Source: an uncultured Eubacteriales bacterium
GTDB lineage: Bacteria; Bacillota; Clostridia; Oscillospirales; Oscillospiraceae
Direction of reading: 5' to 3'
Assembly (NCBI GenBank): GCA_900546255.1
Contig: URCB01000010.1
Coordinates: forward strand, 1-45,515
DNA: 45,515 bases
The notes beneath the pieces were generated by a model. The model saw only the letters and a list, made by a program, of their open reading frames with translations. It did no database searches and was not told where the DNA came from. Of this stretch, positions 1 through 8,780 are shown one piece after another; the first letter of the stretch is position 1; the number at the start of each line of letters is the position of its first letter. Position numbers and translations under genes: made by a program.

Positions 1-2
1 CC

Positions 3-1418
3 CAAGAACTGACATGGAGAAGTATGCTTCACCTGTTTTTTATCCGCCAAGCTGATGTGGCAAGAGAAAGCTCTTCTCTGTTAGCTCCTGGCAGCTTTGG
101 ACCTACAGCCTCCGCCGCCGTTTTACTTTATTTGTTGACTGGCCAGGATGCAGATGATCTTGAAGCGGAGGAAGATCCTAAAATCAGTGCAGCAAAGAAA
201 AAAGCTCTGATAGGCTATATTCAGGAGAAAGTTAACGAATTGTCTGTTAGACGAAAAAAGCTGGAACAGGCGCTTTCTATTGAAGAAATCACGAGTCCTC
301 GCACAAGTATTGAGCGTGTACAAAAAGAAATTGTCGAACTACAAGCACAGTTGGACGCCGCCTCGAAAGAGAGCCAGCAAATTATGTCGCAAATATATGA
401 ATGGAACGGAAAACTTTCCGAGTCCCAAACCATAGGGCATAATTTTGCTATCCTTCGGCGGCAATATCAATCCGATATCAGAAGAATTGGTTTCATCGTT
501 GAAGGCGCGGCAAGTACTTTGCCTGTGCGGAAAAAAGTTAAATGTCCGGTTTGCGGTGAAGAAACCGAGCGAACCTACGACACAACCTTTATCGATGCTT
601 CTGCCGCTGAACTTGAAAAGATCAAACGACACTTATCTGAACTAAACGATGCACAGCATGGTGTCGCACGCCAGCAGGAAAAAATCATGGCACATATCCG
701 TGCTTTAGAAGAACGGAAGGATAATATAGATACTTTAATTTCAGAACAATTGCAGCCAAAGCTCTCTGCATTTGAGGAAGAACTTGAAAAGCAGCTTAAG
801 CTGATGCGTTTGTCGAATGAACTGGAGATTATTCGGCAGGATGAAGTCCAGTATAGAAGTGATTTGTTCAGCAAAGAAACGGAAGAAACATCGACACCTC
901 AAAAGCACAGTATTTTTGAGGATTATGGCTACGATATCATTCACGGCTTTGAGGAAAAATTGCGGGAAATTTTAAAGGCATCTAAAGTTGGCGGTGCAGA
1001 AACGGCTAGACTAAATATGGAGAACTTTGATATTGAGATTGGAGGGCTAAAGAAATCTGTTTCAATGGGCGGCGGCTTTTGCGGCATATTGAACACGATT
1101 GCCACCTTTGCGATGAGTTCTTATCTCATAGAGTTGGGGCGGCCCGCGCCCGGATTCTACGCTGTTGACTCGTCTTTGACACAGCTATCCGAGGCAGAGC
1201 ATAAAGAGCAGAGCAATACTATTAAACATAATTTTATTGAATATCTCATTGATCATGCTCATGAACGCCAAGTGATCCTTGTCGAACAAACAAAGCGTAT
1301 GCCCTTTATTCCTTCTGAGGATGAGGAAAAAGGAGTCCATGTGATTCGCTTTACCCGGAATAAGCAAGAAGGCAGATATGGCCTTTTGAATGAGGTCTTT
1401 AATCCGGAAGATCAATGA
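3..1418 (+). CDS. DUF3732/SMC-like ATPase, C-terminal part (5' end outside window)
   Basis: The frame is open back to the first base of the window, so the gene starts upstream and the first ATG (24) is not a trustworthy start. The visible part is a long charged coiled coil interrupted by a CPVCGE zinc-hook-like motif (about base 546), as at the hinge of Rad50/SMC-type proteins. A C-terminal ATPase lobe follows: a glycine-rich MGGG signature-like motif (about 1064-1076) and a hydrophobic strand ending in VDSS where a Walker B would sit, so the usual D-E pair reads D-S. The layout fits the DUF3732 family, which I recall as the ATPase of three-component ABC systems in defence islands. It ends 42 bp before the XRE gene on the same strand. 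Family assignment is moderately sure; a role in defence is inferred from position. Confidence 0.6.
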   Translation, partial: QELTWRSMLHLFFIRQADVARESSSLLAPGSFGPTASAAVLLYLLTGQDADDLEAEEDPKISAAKKKALIGYIQEKVNELSVRRKKLEQALSIEEITSPRTSIERVQKEIVELQAQLDAASKESQQIMSQIYEWNGKLSESQTIGHNFAILRRQYQSDIRRIGFIVEGAASTLPVRKKVKCPVCGEETERTYDTTFIDASAAELEKIKRHLSELNDAQHGVARQQEKIMAHIRALEERKDNIDTLISEQLQPKLSAFEEELEKQLKLMRLSNELEIIRQDEVQYRSDLFSKETEETSTPQKHSIFEDYGYDIIHGFEEKLREILKASKVGGAETARLNMENFDIEIGGLKKSVSMGGGFCGILNTIATFAMSSYLIELGRPAPGFYAVDSSLTQLSEAEHKEQSNTIKHNFIEYLIDHAHERQVILVEQTKRMPFIPSEDEEKGVHVIRFTRNKQEGRYGLLNEVFNPEDQ

Positions 1419-1460
1419 TCCTACATAATTCGCTTTTTAAGCAAGAGCAGGAGGCAGAAA

Positions 1461-1664
1461 ATGCGGATAAGCTATAACAAGTTATGGAAAATGCTGATTG
1501 ACCAAAATATGAATAAACGCGATCTGGCTGAAAAAAGCGGCGTGAGTACGGCGTCTATTGCGAAACTGAGCAAAGGTTCAAACATTACCACAGATGTGCT
1601 ACTTAAAATTTGCGAGGCAATGAATTGTCACATCGAGGATATATTGGAAACCATTGATGATTAG
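1461..1664 (+). CDS. Small XRE/Cro-type helix-turn-helix regulator
   Basis: This 67-residue protein is a single helix-turn-helix domain with nothing else. Residues about 18-62 give the canonical Cro/C1 pattern: LAEKSGVSTASIAKLSKG followed by a second helix pair ending in CHIEDIL. An AGGAGG site lies a few bases upstream of the ATG. It sits 51 bp before the large defence operon and in the same direction, so it is a good candidate for its repressor or activator. Stand-alone HTH proteins of this size are common as local regulators in Firmicutes mobile elements. No effector domain is visible and the operator was not identified. Confidence 0.85.
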   Translation: MRISYNKLWKMLIDQNMNKRDLAEKSGVSTASIAKLSKGSNITTDVLLKICEAMNCHIEDILETIDD

Positions 1665-1715
1665 GCTAAGCTATAAATCACATATCAGTTTTGATCTAAA
1701 AAAGGAGAATCCTAT

Positions 1716-4700
1716 ATGAGGACAATATATGATACTTGCCAACCTCGAAAAAGCATTTTACAAGGCACATTCAATCCAGAAGTATTTACAGCTGCTTTAA
1801 GTCCAGTGATTCATTTTTATCGCAACGGAGAAGCTGCTATTGATTCTGTTTATACCGACGCAGAAACCTTTTTCACAGAGGCAACTTATCCGACAGAGGG
1901 CTTGCGCCAGACGGTTTCCAATGTGTTCCGCCGAATCTCTGGTGACCAAACAGCACCGTCGATTTACCGTCTGGAAACCTCTTTCGGTGGTGGTAAAACG
2001 CACTCTCTGATTGCCTGCGTTCACATCGCAAATAGAGGGACTGAACTGGCACCTGTTACCTCAGAAATCCTTGATGCGCAGTATCTTCCTGCTCCGCATA
2101 GCGTTACCGTCGTGGGCATCGCAGGTGATGAAATTCCTGTAAGTAAAATTAAGGGAGATCGACTGATTCCTTATACTCTTTGGGGCGAGCTTGCCTATCA
2201 GATTGGCGGCGAAACGCTCTACAAAGAAGTAAAGGGAGAGGCTGAATCTTTTGCTGCGCCCGGCAAACATTTCTTGGAAACTGTGCTGGGCGATAAAAAG
2301 GTTTTGATCATGCTGGACGAGCTGGCTCAATATGCAGCTCGTTTGGAAGTCGCTGTTCCAAATAAGGGGGCTGATCAGCTGGCGGCCTTCTTAATGGCGC
2401 TGAACGGATATGCGAAGTCTCATCCTGGCATTGCTGTTATCGTCACCTTGGCAGGTGCTACGGATGCGTTCTCACGCCAGACAGCCAATTTGACAAAGCT
2501 GCTGAATCAAATCGGCAATGGAGATCTGCATCAGGACGATGCCGTGGCCATGGCGGAAAAGGCCCGCCAGGGAATCACCAGCGTTGTTATGCGTGATGCC
2601 ACCGCCGTCACTCCTGTGCAGGCAACAGAAATCTCTTCTGTACTGGCAAAACGACTGTTTGAAACGATTGATTCCTCTGCTCCCGAAGATGCAATGCAGG
2701 CATTTACGGAGTTGTATCAGCGAAATTCCGCGCTGCTGCCGGAGGAAGCCACAAGCGTTCGTTTCCGCAGTCGAATGCTGGCCAGCTACCCCTTCCATCC
2801 TACACTCATTGATTTTCTAAATAATAAGCTGGCACAGGCAGAGAACTTCCAGGGCACTCGTGGTGTTCTCCGTGTTTTGGCAATGACGGTTCGTAGCCTG
2901 TGGATGAAAAAGATTCCCATTCAACTGATCCAGATCAGCGATATTGATATGCAAAGCAGCGTGATCGTGGACGAACTTCTCGGTCGTACCGGCAGCGCTG
3001 ATTTACGTCAGGTTCTCAATACGGACATTGGTTCCACCGACACCCGTAACCTGCAAGGCGGCCTGAGCAACGCCCAACGCCTTGATCAGCGCAACCCACA
3101 TCCGGACGGAATTCCTCTGTATGAAAAAACCTGGAAAGTTGTTTTCCTGAATAGCTTGGTGGGGCGCGCAGAGGGTCATGCGTCAAAAGTATTTGGCATT
3201 TCCCAGCAGGACGCCATTTTTGAAGTGGCAACTCCCTTTATTACGCCTACACAGGTCCGCACTGCTTTGGAAGAAATCAGTGAAAGTGCATTCTATCTGC
3301 GTTATGAAGATGGAAAATATTTTGCTCATCTTGATCCTACTATTAACAGCGTTTTGGCTATGATTCGGCAGACACTTACCGAAAAGCAGATTATGCAGAA
3401 GCTCCGCACAGTGGCTGATGGCTTGCTACAAGAAAATTCCCATTTTCGGATTGAAAAGAATGTCCATCAGCCGGAGGATATTGCCGATGGCATGGACCGA
3501 CTGACACTGGCGATGGTTGCACTTGATGCCAAGAAAATTGACCCCATGCAGTTAATTACCCAAAAGGGAGATATGCGTCCCAGAGAGCGGCAGAATATGG
3601 TTCTACTTCTGGTTCCCAAGACAGTAGTCGTGGAGGACAACCGACCAGAGCAGATGCAAATGGATGATCCCGCCAATACCTCTCTCACACTCGAAGCATG
3701 GGAACGTCTGGAAACACTGGCCAGGCAGGTTCTAGCCATTAAAGCTCTGGAGGAAAAGCCTCAAGCCTACGGCATTTCGCCGACAAAATTGACGGATGGA
3801 GATTTTGTAACCCGTAAAAATGAGCGCAATCTTGCCTTAACTCAGACAGTAAGCGAAATGTACACTGCGCTTTACTACCCCAATGCGACTGGAACATTAC
3901 AGCGCAAGGAACTGCGTCCTGTGGCGGGAGAAGGCGGCGCGCTCGTCAGCCAGATTTTGCAGCAGCTGCGAGATGGCGGCGACATTATCGCCCCGGAAGG
4001 CACGCATATGGCGGCTTCTGATCTGCAAAGTTTGGCAGGCGGATATTTCTTTAAGAACAGCGACAAGATTGCCGCCAGCGATATTCTTCGCTCTTTCTAC
4101 TGCTATCGCAGCTGGCCCATGCTGCCCAGCCGCAGCGTGCTGGAAACGCTTTTACGTGACGGTATTCAGAGCGGCGTGTGGGTTGCTTACAAGATGTCAA
4201 ACGACCCGACGGATTCTCTCCCCGGTGAACTTTATGATCAGAAAAAGCCTTTGCCGATCAGCGTCGCCTTGTTGGATGGTGGGTACTCCCTGATGACTGT
4301 GACTGGGGCGAAAAAGCGGGGCTGGCTGGACAGTGACCAGGTGCCGAATGAGAAAGTAAAAAATGTAATCCGCGATACGATGCAGGCATCTGGTGCCGTT
4401 ACGATTCAGGATCTGACACAGGCTGTGCAAGGCCAGTTGGCTAATGCTACCGAGCAGCAGATCAAAGAAAATGTCCAGGATATGCTTCAGGCTGGCGGTT
4501 ACGGGCTGTACCAGGGGCAACCGGACCAGCAGATGAAGCCGTCCAGTATGGTAGACGGATTTACTGCCTTTAGTCACGAGCCGCAGCTGGATGAGGTATT
4601 GATTACTCGCACCGAGCAGAGTGAGCGTGGCTGGCTGGATACTCGCTCTCGCGGTGTTCGGCTCAGCGGCAATGAGGGAGCAAAAAAACTGTTCCCCTTG

Positions 4701-4961
4701 CTGCGCCGGATGGGCAGTTTGTACACGCGCAGCGGTGCAACTAGCACCATTGACCAGCTGGATATTTCTGACCTGAAGCTGCCCAGCGGAGGGACTTTGC
4801 GTTTGGCTTTGGATAATGCGACCCCGACGGACATCAAGCGTCTCGATGAACTGCTGCAAATTCTGTGTGACACCGTAAAGGTTACCGATGCAACAGAAGC
4901 AGACCTGCTGATCGGTGACCCCGATCCGAACTGCGCACTAGTTAAAGAACTAAAAAAATAA
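1716..4961 (+). CDS. DUF499-type P-loop ATPase of helicase/methylase/ATPase defence operon
   Basis: This 1081-residue cytoplasmic protein has a Walker A motif FGGGKT at about residues 90-95 and a Walker B LIMLDE at about 196-201, the layout of DUF499 ATPases. The remainder is long and largely helical with no motif I recognise. An AAAAAAGGAG ribosome site precedes the ATG. It is the first gene of a four-gene operon (gaps of 12, 0 and 6 bp) with a small protein, a DUF1156 methyltransferase and a helicase, so all four are probably made together. DUF499 with DUF1156 and a helicase is a known anti-phage-associated set; NCBI uses that label and, as I recall, PADLOC catalogues it as Hma. Its exact activity, for example DNA loading or complex remodelling, is not known to me. 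Confidence 0.8.
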   Translation: MRTIYDTCQPRKSILQGTFNPEVFTAALSPVIHFYRNGEAAIDSVYTDAETFFTEATYPTEGLRQTVSNVFRRISGDQTAPSIYRLETSFGGGKTHSLIACVHIANRGTELAPVTSEILDAQYLPAPHSVTVVGIAGDEIPVSKIKGDRLIPYTLWGELAYQIGGETLYKEVKGEAESFAAPGKHFLETVLGDKKVLIMLDELAQYAARLEVAVPNKGADQLAAFLMALNGYAKSHPGIAVIVTLAGATDAFSRQTANLTKLLNQIGNGDLHQDDAVAMAEKARQGITSVVMRDATAVTPVQATEISSVLAKRLFETIDSSAPEDAMQAFTELYQRNSALLPEEATSVRFRSRMLASYPFHPTLIDFLNNKLAQAENFQGTRGVLRVLAMTVRSLWMKKIPIQLIQISDIDMQSSVIVDELLGRTGSADLRQVLNTDIGSTDTRNLQGGLSNAQRLDQRNPHPDGIPLYEKTWKVVFLNSLVGRAEGHASKVFGISQQDAIFEVATPFITPTQVRTALEEISESAFYLRYEDGKYFAHLDPTINSVLAMIRQTLTEKQIMQKLRTVADGLLQENSHFRIEKNVHQPEDIADGMDRLTLAMVALDAKKIDPMQLITQKGDMRPRERQNMVLLLVPKTVVVEDNRPEQMQMDDPANTSLTLEAWERLETLARQVLAIKALEEKPQAYGISPTKLTDGDFVTRKNERNLALTQTVSEMYTALYYPNATGTLQRKELRPVAGEGGALVSQILQQLRDGGDIIAPEGTHMAASDLQSLAGGYFFKNSDKIAASDILRSFYCYRSWPMLPSRSVLETLLRDGIQSGVWVAYKMSNDPTDSLPGELYDQKKPLPISVALLDGGYSLMTVTGAKKRGWLDSDQVPNEKVKNVIRDTMQASGAVTIQDLTQAVQGQLANATEQQIKENVQDMLQAGGYGLYQGQPDQQMKPSSMVDGFTAFSHEPQLDEVLITRTEQSERGWLDTRSRGVRLSGNEGAKKLFPLLRRMGSLYTRSGATSTIDQLDISDLKLPSGGTLRLALDNATPTDIKRLDELLQILCDTVKVTDATEADLLIGDPDPNCALVKELKK

Positions 4962-4973
4962 GGAGGGAGACGT

Positions 4974-5561
4974 ATGGCAGAATTGACTGCAAAACAGCTG
5001 CGAATACAAAATGAAATGCAGCCAATGTTGAAGACGGCTCCGTGGATTTTACGCATAACTGAGCGAAAAGAATGTACGGGAGCTGTTTTGGAAGTGTGTG
5101 AGAGACGTCCGACAGAATCCGGAAAGACTAAACTATTTGAATATGGCCGCATCTTTAATGGGCATCTTCGAGCATGTAAAGTTCCTATTCGCTACATGCT
5201 TAGCCAAGTGACAGATCAGGCCGGAAGACCGCTTAATCTTCACGAGTTTGTTGATGGAAAGGTCGTATTTCGCGGACAGCTTCCTCTGGATGAAGTGACC
5301 GGCGCAAAACTCGCACTTTTATTCAAATTGCATGGACAAATTCGGAGCGACGAGCGCTTGGAACTGATGGCCTGGCGTATCGAGCGCTTTGGCAGAGAGG
5401 AAACCATGTACTGGCTCGGTAAGGTCAGTGTGGAATCCTTTTACGGCAAACGTGGGATTGAGTGGGCTAAGTCCGGCCTGCGGCTCATGCTAGCTGGCCA
5501 GCAGAAAGACGGGGCAGAAGTGACTCGTATGCTGGAAGCCTTGCGTAAGGAGGATAAGTAA
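4974..5561 (+). CDS. Small third component of the DUF499-DUF1156-helicase operon
   Basis: This 195-residue soluble protein lies between the ATPase gene (12 bp gap) and the methyltransferase gene, whose ATG directly follows its stop codon. An AAGGAGGGAG ribosome site precedes its ATG. In related cassettes this slot holds a small DUF3780 protein. I see only loose resemblance here, in a C-terminal stretch with an aromatic YWLGK block and conserved-looking Arg/Trp residues, and I am not confident of that family; another small DUF family is possible. No catalytic motif or transmembrane segment is visible. Its strict place in the operon suggests a structural or specificity subunit of the complex, which is inference. 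Confidence 0.65.
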   Translation: MAELTAKQLRIQNEMQPMLKTAPWILRITERKECTGAVLEVCERRPTESGKTKLFEYGRIFNGHLRACKVPIRYMLSQVTDQAGRPLNLHEFVDGKVVFRGQLPLDEVTGAKLALLFKLHGQIRSDERLELMAWRIERFGREETMYWLGKVSVESFYGKRGIEWAKSGLRLMLAGQQKDGAEVTRMLEALRKEDK

Positions 5562-8500
5562 ATGGCATACGAGAAAAAATTGATTGAAGGCAATTTCCCT
5601 TGCCAACAGGTCGGCGCTGAAACTAAGCGTGAACGCGGTGCGATGAGTATGCTTCCGCCAATATACTATTTACACGTCTGGTGGGCTCGGCGTCCACTGA
5701 CGCCCAGCCGCGCAGCTGTGTTGGGCAGTATTTTGCCTGCCGATACAGAGCCGGAACTGTTTCTGAGAGAATTGGGCATTGTGAAAAAGCAGGCTGTGAT
5801 TGGTAATGCCCGCTGGACATTGGTGGGCAAAAACCTTGAATTGATTGAAAGTGATGGCCAGCAGGAGTACATTCATTTTTCTGCCAAATTCCAGAAGGCC
5901 TTGGATAAGGAAAATGAGCGGCGTTCGTCAATTACAGCTTTATTAAATACGCTGAAAGAGCAGGATGCCGTTTTGGGCGAAGATCTGTTACTAGAGAGGT
6001 GGTGCCGCGAAAACGCACCGATTTCTATTATGGCATTGAGTGGGCTACAGCAGATTCCCGTTGTTACAGTAGCAGCTGATCCAGCTCATACCAATGAGAG
6101 AATTGCTTTTGCCTCTAGTGATAAGGTAAAGGACATTCTTGGTAAGGAAATCAAAATCGATCCCGAAGATTTGTATGGATATGGGCGCGCATATGAAACG
6201 CCGATTCAGGCAGATTTTCACAATATTACGGTACTTGATCCAACAGCAGGCGGTGGTTCCATACCTTTTGAAGCTGCCCGCCTTGGCTGCAATGTGATCG
6301 CCAACGATTTGAATCCGGTTGCCACTGCAATTGAAAAAGCCACCATTCAATATCCGGCACAATTTGGCATGGATTTGCTTGCTGAATTAGAACGATATGG
6401 AGAACGGTTGGTAGATACTGTTGCGGAGAAGACTGCCCCATATTACTACTTTGCACCTCCTCGGGGAGAAGAACGAAAAAATCTGCTAAAGCAGTGTGGT
6501 GGCTCCCAAGAACTGTTTCGGCAGTTTGATGTCCCCGAGTACGACCAACAAGGACTTCTTTATTGCCGCTCCGTTACCTGCCCCAGTTGCGGGGAGCGCG
6601 CCCCGTTGCTGAATGCCTTCGCCCTGCAAAAGAAGAGCGATGGCTGGATGGTGCTGCCAGAGATTGAGGGCTTCCCCGGCCATAAGAAGGTGCGTTTTGT
6701 CCCTGTGCGCCTGAAAAATGGCAAAGGTCCCCATGGCGAGGACCCGGAGCGGGGCACCATCAAGGGCGGCGTGGGTACGTGCATCCATTGCGGACAAGCG
6801 ATTGCCAGTGAAGAAATCAAGCGTCAGGCCTGCGGGGAATCTGAATATGGCAATTGGAGTGACGATCTGTATTGCGTGGTGGCAGTCCGCCAGCAGCCCA
6901 AGCTGGACAAGGATGGTAATGTCATGCGTTATACCTCCGGTCCTAACAAGGGACAGGTTCGCACTGAGAAAGTCACCTTCTTCCGGGAACCTACCGCGGA
7001 AGACTATGCCGCCCTGGATCGGGCCAAGCAAGCCCTGGAGGAGAACTGGGACCGCTGGGGAGCAATGGACTTGATTCCAACGGAAAATTTCCCGCAGGGT
7101 AATGATATGCGCCCTCCGATGTATGGCATGAAGCGTTGGTGTGATATGTTTACACCTCGCCAGCTGCTGGGGCATCTGACTGCCATGGAAACCCTACACA
7201 ATATGATGCCGGAAATTCTGGAGAAGCATGGTCAGGAGAAAGGCGCTGCCATTATCACCTATCTACAGTTTTCAATTGACAAATGTTTAGATTATAGCAG
7301 TAAACAAACTTGCTGGCATTCTGGACGTGGGGTTATCGCACATACATTCTCAAAGCATGATTTTTCATTCAAATGGACATTTGGGGAATTAGTTATGTCT
7401 GGTGTCAACTCCGGAATACGATGGGGCATTCAAAATGTCGGGAAGTCGTATAAAGAATTATGTGAATTGCTGCCAAAGGCCACTAAATCAAACATTCATA
7501 TTTTAAATGGATCCGCAGCAAATATGGACATTCCATCTGACAGTGTTGATGTTATCTGTGTAGATCCCCCCTACTACAATAATGTACAGTATGCAGAATT
7601 GTCAGATTATTTCTATGTATGGCAAAAACGCATCTTCCGCGATATATATCCCGATGTGTTTGGCCGGCGCTTGACTAATAAGACCGACGAGGCGGTGGCC
7701 AACCCAGTGAGAGACGGAAATGCCAAAGAGGCTGACCGTGTCTATGAACAGCGGATGAGCGAGATCTTCGCCGAGTGCCGTCGGGTCATGAAAGACGAGG
7801 GCATTATGACCATGATGTTCACTCACAAGACCACGGAGGCATGGGAAACGCTGACAAAAGCATTAATTCAGAATGGTTGGATTATTTCTTCCTCCTTCCC
7901 TGTTGACTCTGAAGCGTCAACCTCTATGCATCAGAAAGATAAAGCTGCTGCCGCCAGCTCTATTTTCTTAGCCTGTCGCAAACGGGATATGGAAGACCGG
8001 GCACCTGCGGTGTGGCGCGGATTTGGCGGAACAGGTGTGTTGCAGCAGCTGCGGGAAGCGGTCCGCCAGAGCCTGGTCGATTATGATGCCCTGCATCTGA
8101 ACGCCGTGGATGAGATGGTGGCCAGCTACGGCTGCGCTCTAAAGGTTTTGTCGGAAAATTGGCCCGTTATGGATGGCAACGAACTGGTAACGCCTACTCA
8201 GGCCATGCGAGAGGCAAGCACCGTGGTGGCACAGTACCAGATGACCCGCCTGACCAAAGGGCGTCTGAGTGTGGAAGATTTGGAACCGGAGGCCGGCATC
8301 GCCCTGACATTGTTTGGCATCTATGGGATGGGAAGCTTCCCCTTTGATGATGCACTCAGCCTGTCCAAATCCTTGAATATCCGTCTGGAAAACAAGGCCG
8401 CCGGATACCGCGATGAAGGCCGAATGATCGGCATTAACGATGAACGTACCGGTCGCCGCAATCGAGACGACGAGGTGGAAGGCTACTACGCGCCGTTAGT

Positions 8501-8774
8501 CAAGCGCGGCAGCAAGCTGCGCCTGGTCCTGCCGGAGGAGCGTAATCCCCGTCGCCTGCAAAACCCGGAGAATGAGTGGGATATTCTCCAGGGATTAATC
8601 ATGTCTTTCCGCGAGGGAGATATGCCCGTGGCCCGTGCCTATCTTCAGCGGCAGGCGGAAGGACACGAGGACAAGATCATCGATATTTTGAAAGTTTGGG
8701 CAGATGGCTGTGGCAGTGAGCCCTTGAGTAAGGAAGCCCAGCGCATTCTGTTCGGCCTGAGGGATCGGAAGTGA
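5562..8774 (+). CDS. DUF1156-type DNA methyltransferase (adenine-specific type)
   Basis: This 1070-residue protein opens with the block typical of DUF1156 methylases (HVWWARRP near residue 45). S-adenosylmethionine-binding motif I reads DPTAGGGS at about 226-233 and the catalytic motif DPPYYNN is at about 668. The D-P-P-Y form points to N6-adenine or N4-cytosine methylation. Two CxxC pairs (CPSC about 340, CIHC about 407) could form a zinc-binding insert. Start and stop abut the preceding gene, and the helicase follows after 6 bp. In such operons the methylase probably marks self DNA while the helicase and ATPase act on foreign DNA; this is established in outline for related systems and inferred here. 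Stretches around 7260-7640 and 7850-7980 are clearly more AT-rich than the rest, hinting at a mosaic gene. Confidence 0.85.
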   Translation: MAYEKKLIEGNFPCQQVGAETKRERGAMSMLPPIYYLHVWWARRPLTPSRAAVLGSILPADTEPELFLRELGIVKKQAVIGNARWTLVGKNLELIESDGQQEYIHFSAKFQKALDKENERRSSITALLNTLKEQDAVLGEDLLLERWCRENAPISIMALSGLQQIPVVTVAADPAHTNERIAFASSDKVKDILGKEIKIDPEDLYGYGRAYETPIQADFHNITVLDPTAGGGSIPFEAARLGCNVIANDLNPVATAIEKATIQYPAQFGMDLLAELERYGERLVDTVAEKTAPYYYFAPPRGEERKNLLKQCGGSQELFRQFDVPEYDQQGLLYCRSVTCPSCGERAPLLNAFALQKKSDGWMVLPEIEGFPGHKKVRFVPVRLKNGKGPHGEDPERGTIKGGVGTCIHCGQAIASEEIKRQACGESEYGNWSDDLYCVVAVRQQPKLDKDGNVMRYTSGPNKGQVRTEKVTFFREPTAEDYAALDRAKQALEENWDRWGAMDLIPTENFPQGNDMRPPMYGMKRWCDMFTPRQLLGHLTAMETLHNMMPEILEKHGQEKGAAIITYLQFSIDKCLDYSSKQTCWHSGRGVIAHTFSKHDFSFKWTFGELVMSGVNSGIRWGIQNVGKSYKELCELLPKATKSNIHILNGSAANMDIPSDSVDVICVDPPYYNNVQYAELSDYFYVWQKRIFRDIYPDVFGRRLTNKTDEAVANPVRDGNAKEADRVYEQRMSEIFAECRRVMKDEGIMTMMFTHKTTEAWETLTKALIQNGWIISSSFPVDSEASTSMHQKDKAAAASSIFLACRKRDMEDRAPAVWRGFGGTGVLQQLREAVRQSLVDYDALHLNAVDEMVASYGCALKVLSENWPVMDGNELVTPTQAMREASTVVAQYQMTRLTKGRLSVEDLEPEAGIALTLFGIYGMGSFPFDDALSLSKSLNIRLENKAAGYRDEGRMIGINDERTGRRNRDDEVEGYYAPLVKRGSKLRLVLPEERNPRRLQNPENEWDILQGLIMSFREGDMPVARAYLQRQAEGHEDKIIDILKVWADGCGSEPLSKEAQRILFGLRDRK

Positions 8775-8780
8775 TAAAAG

